Made by a program: the position numbers and the translations under genes | Notes under the pieces: model-generated | Seen by the model: the letters and a program-made list of their open reading frames with translations, nothing else | Databases searched by the model: none | Told to the model about the DNA's origin: nothing | NCBI GenBank assembly: GCA_002437575.1 | Contig: DJQK01000126.1 | Location: forward strand, 14,253 to 25,582 | From: Clostridiales bacterium UBA6388 | Lineage (GTDB): Bacteria; Bacillota; Clostridia; Oscillospirales; Oscillospiraceae | Direction of reading: 5' to 3' | DNA: 11,330 bases | Part shown: piece by piece, positions 7,108-11,330 of the stretch | How positions within the stretch are numbered: position 1 is the first letter of the stretch | How the letters are laid out: each line of letters opens with the position of its first letter

Positions 7108-8040
7108 TTACAGCTTGACCGCCACACGAAGCTTTGCACTTCTGGCGCGTGGATTTTCCCGCACCTCTTCCATCGTGGCGATGATGGGTTTTTTCGTTAA
7201 GACCTGCACCTTCGGCGTTCTTCCGCAGACGCAGACCGGGAAGCTCGGCGGGCACGTGCAGCCCTTTGCCGCCTCCGCCATCGCGTTTTTGACGATGCGG
7301 TCTTCCAGCGAGTGGAACGTGATGACGCAGAGCCTGCCGCCGGGGTTCAGATGGTCGATGGACGCGCGCATCATGCGGCTGACCGCGCCGAGCTCATCGT
7401 TGACGGCGATGCGGATGGCCTGAAAGCTCCGCTTGGCCGGGTGCTGCTTTTCCCGAAGCGCCCGCTCGGGCATCGCGGACTTGATGATGTCCACAAGCTC
7501 CAGCGTCGTTTCGATCGGCCGGTCGGATCGGACGCGCTCGATGGCTGCGGCGATCTGCGGCGCGTACCGCTCTTCGCCGTATTCATAAAGAATTCTTCGC
7601 AGCTCGTCTTTGGGGTAGTTGTTGACGATGTCATAGGCCGTGAGCGAGCTGCCTCTGTCCATGCGCATATCGAGCGGCGCGTCCGTCATATACGAAAAGC
7701 CGCGCGAGCCATCATCCAGCTGCGGGGAAGAAACGCCCAGATCAAAGAGCATCCCGTCGATCTTGTCAAGATTCAGGCTGTCTAAAATCAGGGCAATGTT
7801 TTCAAAATTATCATGGACCAGCGTCACCTTCCGCGCATGGCGGCTCAGGCGTTTTCTGGCCGCCTCCAGCGCAGCCTCGTCGCGGTCGACGCCGATGAGT
7901 CGGCCCGTGGTCAAATGGCGGCAGATCTCCAGCGAGTGCCCACCGCCGCCCAGTGTTCCGTCAAGATAAATGCCGTTCGGCCGGATGTTGAGTGCGTCGA
8001 TGCACTCCCAAAGCAATACCGATTTATGCGAAAACTCCAT
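7108..8040 (-). CDS. rsmH: 16S rRNA (cytosine(1402)-N4)-methyltransferase (RsmH/MraW)
   Basis: RsmH methylates N4 of C1402 in 16S rRNA using S-adenosylmethionine and tunes decoding at the P site. The 310-residue product is of normal length. It opens with FSHKSVLLWECIDAL (3-17) and has the SAM-binding motif YLDGTLGGGGHS (25-36), the acidic ribose-binding loop GVDRDEAAL (50-58), and FDLGVSSPQLDD (99-110). The region QAIRIAVNDELGAV (207-220) and the ending TFHSLEDRIVK (241-251) are strongly family-specific. A cysteine cluster, CTCPPSFPVCVCG (261-273), resembles the one seen in many Firmicutes homologues. The start ATG shares one base with the mraZ stop (TGATG), so translation is probably coupled. 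The mraZ-rsmH-ftsL order is the classic beginning of a dcw cluster. Confidence 0.97.
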   Translation of the reverse strand: MEFSHKSVLLWECIDALNIRPNGIYLDGTLGGGGHSLEICRHLTTGRLIGVDRDEAALEAARKRLSRHARKVTLVHDNFENIALILDSLNLDKIDGMLFDLGVSSPQLDDGSRGFSYMTDAPLDMRMDRGSSLTAYDIVNNYPKDELRRILYEYGEERYAPQIAAAIERVRSDRPIETTLELVDIIKSAMPERALREKQHPAKRSFQAIRIAVNDELGAVSRMMRASIDHLNPGGRLCVITFHSLEDRIVKNAMAEAAKGCTCPPSFPVCVCGRTPKVQVLTKKPIIATMEEVRENPRARSAKLRVAVKL

Positions 8041-8456
8041 CAGAAGCCCAATTCCTCCATCACTTGCGCCAGATTCTCCGGCGTCAGGGTCTCCATTTCC
8101 AGCTTGTCGTAGGCCTCAGCGTCCCAGATCTCCGCGTGACCGCCCTGGCCGATGAAGGTGACCTCCTGACGGATCCCGGCATACTGCCGAAGCTCGGTGG
8201 GGATGAGGAACCTTCCCTGCTTGTCGGGCTCGCACTTGGCGGCGTTTGCAAACAGAAACCGCATTTTCCGCGCCTGCGAAATGGGAAGCGCGTTATATTT
8301 ATCCAGGATCGCCTGCCAGCCGGCTTCCGTGTAGACCGACAGACAGTGATCGAGGCCCAAAGTCACATAGAACGCCTCGCCGAGCTCGTCGCGCAGCTTC
8401 GAGGGAACGAAGAGTCTGCCCTTGGGGTCGACCGTGTGCTTGTATTTTCCGTACAT
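8040..8456 (-). CDS. mraZ: Transcriptional regulator MraZ
   Basis: MraZ is a ring-forming DNA-binding protein that binds repeated boxes in the promoter region of its own dcw operon, repressing or activating it depending on the species. The 138-residue product is near the usual length and has two AbrB-like half-domains. Each carries the family signature: VDPKGRLFVPSKLR (9-22) and PDKQGRFLIPTELR (77-90), including both DxxGR motifs. The ATG at 8456 has a GAGGTGA ribosome binding site about 5 bases upstream. A sigma-A-like promoter and three TGGAG boxes lie in the leader, fitting autoregulation. The stop codon overlaps the rsmH start. The gene is 171 bases downstream of clpC with no convincing terminator between, so some read-through from clpC is possible. 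Confidence 0.97.
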   Translation of the reverse strand: MYGKYKHTVDPKGRLFVPSKLRDELGEAFYVTLGLDHCLSVYTEAGWQAILDKYNALPISQARKMRFLFANAAKCEPDKQGRFLIPTELRQYAGIRQEVTFIGQGGHAEIWDAEAYDKLEMETLTPENLAQVMEELGF

Positions 8457-8461
8457 TCCCT

Positions 8462-8468
8462 CTCACCT
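8462..8468 (-). promoter_or_regulatory. mraZ ribosome binding site
   Basis: The minus strand reads GAGGTGA five bases before the mraZ ATG, a near-perfect match to the anti-Shine-Dalgarno sequence. It lies immediately downstream of the last TGGAG box, so a protein bound there would sit close to the translation start region of the template. Confidence 0.75.
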
Positions 8469-8470
8469 CG

Positions 8471-8505
8471 CTCCATTTTCATCTTTTCTGCTCCACTTGG
8501 CTCCA
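8471..8505 (-). promoter_or_regulatory. Putative MraZ-binding boxes (three TGGAG repeats)
   Basis: On the minus strand TGGAG occurs at 8501-8505, 8491-8495 and 8471-8475, so the boxes are spaced 10 and 20 bases apart, all in the same orientation and helical register. The intermediate position (8481-8485) lacks the motif. MraZ is known in several bacteria to bind short TGG-containing direct repeats at about 10-base spacing upstream of mraZ. The boxes here lie from about +5 to +38 relative to the predicted transcription start, which suggests a roadblock or promoter-occlusion role. The repeats are directly visible; the identity of the binding protein is inferred from the neighbouring gene. Confidence 0.7.
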
Positions 8506-8515
8506 CTTCACTTAT

Positions 8516-8544
8516 ATAATAAGGGTCGTTAACATAAAATGCAA
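8516..8544 (-). promoter_or_regulatory. Predicted sigma-A promoter of the mraZ (dcw) operon
   Basis: The minus strand has a -35 hexamer TTGCAT (8539-8544), a 17-base spacer and a -10 hexamer TATTAT (8516-8521). This predicts a transcript start near 8509, about 53 bases before the mraZ ATG. The hexamers are good matches to the consensus, the spacing is optimal and the surroundings are AT-rich compared with the genes. It is the only strong promoter seen for the cluster within this window. Confidence 0.72.
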
Positions 8545-8627
8545 CCCTTTTTTTCAAAATCGTCCGGAGAAAATTGTTACAAAATTTAACCCTCTTTCGG
8601 CATTTTTGCGATTTTTGAACGTTTGTT

Positions 8628-10985
<2,358 letters not shown>

Positions 10986-11059
10986 GCTCCCACGTCCTTT
11001 CTGCTGGAAGTTTCGCCCGCACGCCCGGCATTTATACCGTAAGAAAATATTTCCGCCGC

Positions 11060-11092
11060 TTTTTCAGAATAAACGTTGCAATTTCTGAAAAA
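11060..11092. repeat. Perfect 10-bp inverted repeat, operator-like, at the ferredoxin promoter
   Basis: TTTTTCAGAA (11060-11069) is matched by its exact reverse complement TTCTGAAAAA (11083-11092), with a 13-base spacer. Arm centres are 23 bases apart, about two helical turns. The second arm occupies the spacer between the -35 and -10 hexamers of the ferredoxin promoter, and the -35 itself lies in the loop, so a bound dimer would block RNA polymerase. No T-run follows on either strand after the repeat, which argues against a terminator. I do not recognise the motif as a known regulator site. Confidence 0.6.
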
Positions 11093-11103
11093 TGTGTTAT
11101 GAT
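11076..11103 (+). promoter_or_regulatory. Predicted extended -10 promoter of the ferredoxin gene
   Basis: A -35 hexamer TTGCAA (11076-11081) is followed after 16 bases by TATGAT (11098-11103), preceded by the extended -10 element TGT (11095-11097). Transcription would begin near 11110, leaving a leader of about 25 bases that contains the ribosome binding site GGAGGT (11122-11127). The short leader leaves no room for a riboswitch. The strong elements fit a highly expressed small electron carrier. Confidence 0.72.
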
Positions 11104-11135
11104 GGGACTGCATAAATAAATGGAGGTGCAATACT

Positions 11136-11306
11136 ATGGCATACGTTATTGGCGACAATTGTGTCAACTGCGGTACCTGCGCAGATGCATGTCCCCTCGG
11201 CATCATCACCGAAGGCGACGGCAAGTACGTCATCGACGCCGATCAGTGCGTGGACTGTGGTACCTGCGCAGCAGAGTGCCCGAACGACGCGATCACGCAG
11301 GAATAA
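11136..11306 (+). CDS. Small 2[4Fe-4S] ferredoxin (clostridial type)
   Basis: This is a soluble low-potential electron carrier of 56 residues, the standard length of clostridial ferredoxins. It has two CxxCxxCxxxCP motifs: C9, C12, C15, C19-P20 and C38, C41, C44, C48-P49. These bind two [4Fe-4S] cubanes in pseudo-symmetric halves. The protein is very acidic, with one lysine and about ten Asp or Glu residues, as is usual for these carriers. The ATG at 11136 follows GGAGGT with an 8-base gap and a good promoter. It is the only plus-strand gene in the window and is transcribed away from clpC across a 150-base intergenic region. Partners such as pyruvate:ferredoxin oxidoreductase or hydrogenase are plausible from family knowledge, but none is in view. 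The gene appears to be monocistronic, since a probable terminator arm begins just after it. Confidence 0.95.
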   Translation: MAYVIGDNCVNCGTCADACPLGIITEGDGKYVIDADQCVDCGTCAAECPNDAITQE

Positions 11307-11330
11307 TTCAACAAACAAAAAGCCTGCGCT

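Noticed and set aside
11031..11036. TATAAA on the minus strand, a possible -10 element for clpC.
   Set aside because: The position suits a clpC promoter, but no acceptable -35 hexamer is found at 16-18 bases and there is no TG extension. It is too weak to call.
10986..11135. A CtsR-type heptad repeat operator upstream of clpC.
   Set aside because: I looked for GGTCAAA-type direct repeats in the divergent region and saw none. The only clear repeat is the TTTTTCAGAA inverted repeat.

Overview
This window looks like ordinary core chromosome from a GC-rich, Gram-positive-type Clostridia member; something near the Oscillospiraceae/Ruminococcaceae is an inference, not a proven identity. Support comes from strong AAAGGAG-type ribosome binding sites, a PASTA-domain class B penicillin-binding protein, a UVR-containing ClpC, a clostridial 2[4Fe-4S] ferredoxin, and a meso-diaminopimelate-type MurE in a dcw (division and cell wall) cluster.

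Layout. All but one gene lie on the minus strand, so the operon reads right to left. From about 8456 down to 1 the order is mraZ, rsmH, an ftsL-like gene, a class B PBP (ftsI/pbpB/spoVD type), murE, murF, mraY and the first 47 codons of an ftsW/spoVE-type gene that runs off the left edge. Spacing is tight: mraZ/rsmH overlap as TGATG, murE/murF overlap as ATGA, and other gaps are 27 to 94 bases. A well-formed sigma-A-like promoter (8516-8544) lies upstream of mraZ. Three TGGAG boxes in 10-bp register follow it and fit MraZ autoregulation. Upstream of the operon, on the same strand, is a complete clpC (785 aa, TTG start). Divergent from clpC, at the right edge, is a 56-aa ferredoxin gene with its own extended -10 promoter embedded in a perfect 10-bp inverted repeat.

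How the genes work together. MurE and MurF add meso-DAP and D-Ala-D-Ala to the UDP-MurNAc peptide, and MraY transfers the product to undecaprenyl phosphate to make lipid I. The FtsW-type polymerase and the class B PBP build septal peptidoglycan, probably with the FtsL-like bitopic protein. MraZ regulates the cluster and RsmH methylates 16S rRNA. murD is not between mraY and ftsW, where many dcw clusters have it. ClpC (protein unfolding and degradation) and the ferredoxin (electron carrier) have no obvious pathway link to the cluster.

Most unusual signal. The 94-base gap between the ftsL-like gene and the PBP gene holds a GC-rich hairpin followed by six T's on the coding strand. It forms an intrinsic terminator or attenuator inside the operon, with no room for a promoter between it and the PBP start. 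An 18-codon frame begins one base after the ftsL stop and ends at the hairpin loop, which suggests translation-coupled attenuation. I found no evidence of a mobile element, CRISPR array, tRNA, rRNA or an obviously novel multi-gene system. No gene-free stretch longer than 300 bases exists; the largest gap is the 171 bases between clpC and mraZ.
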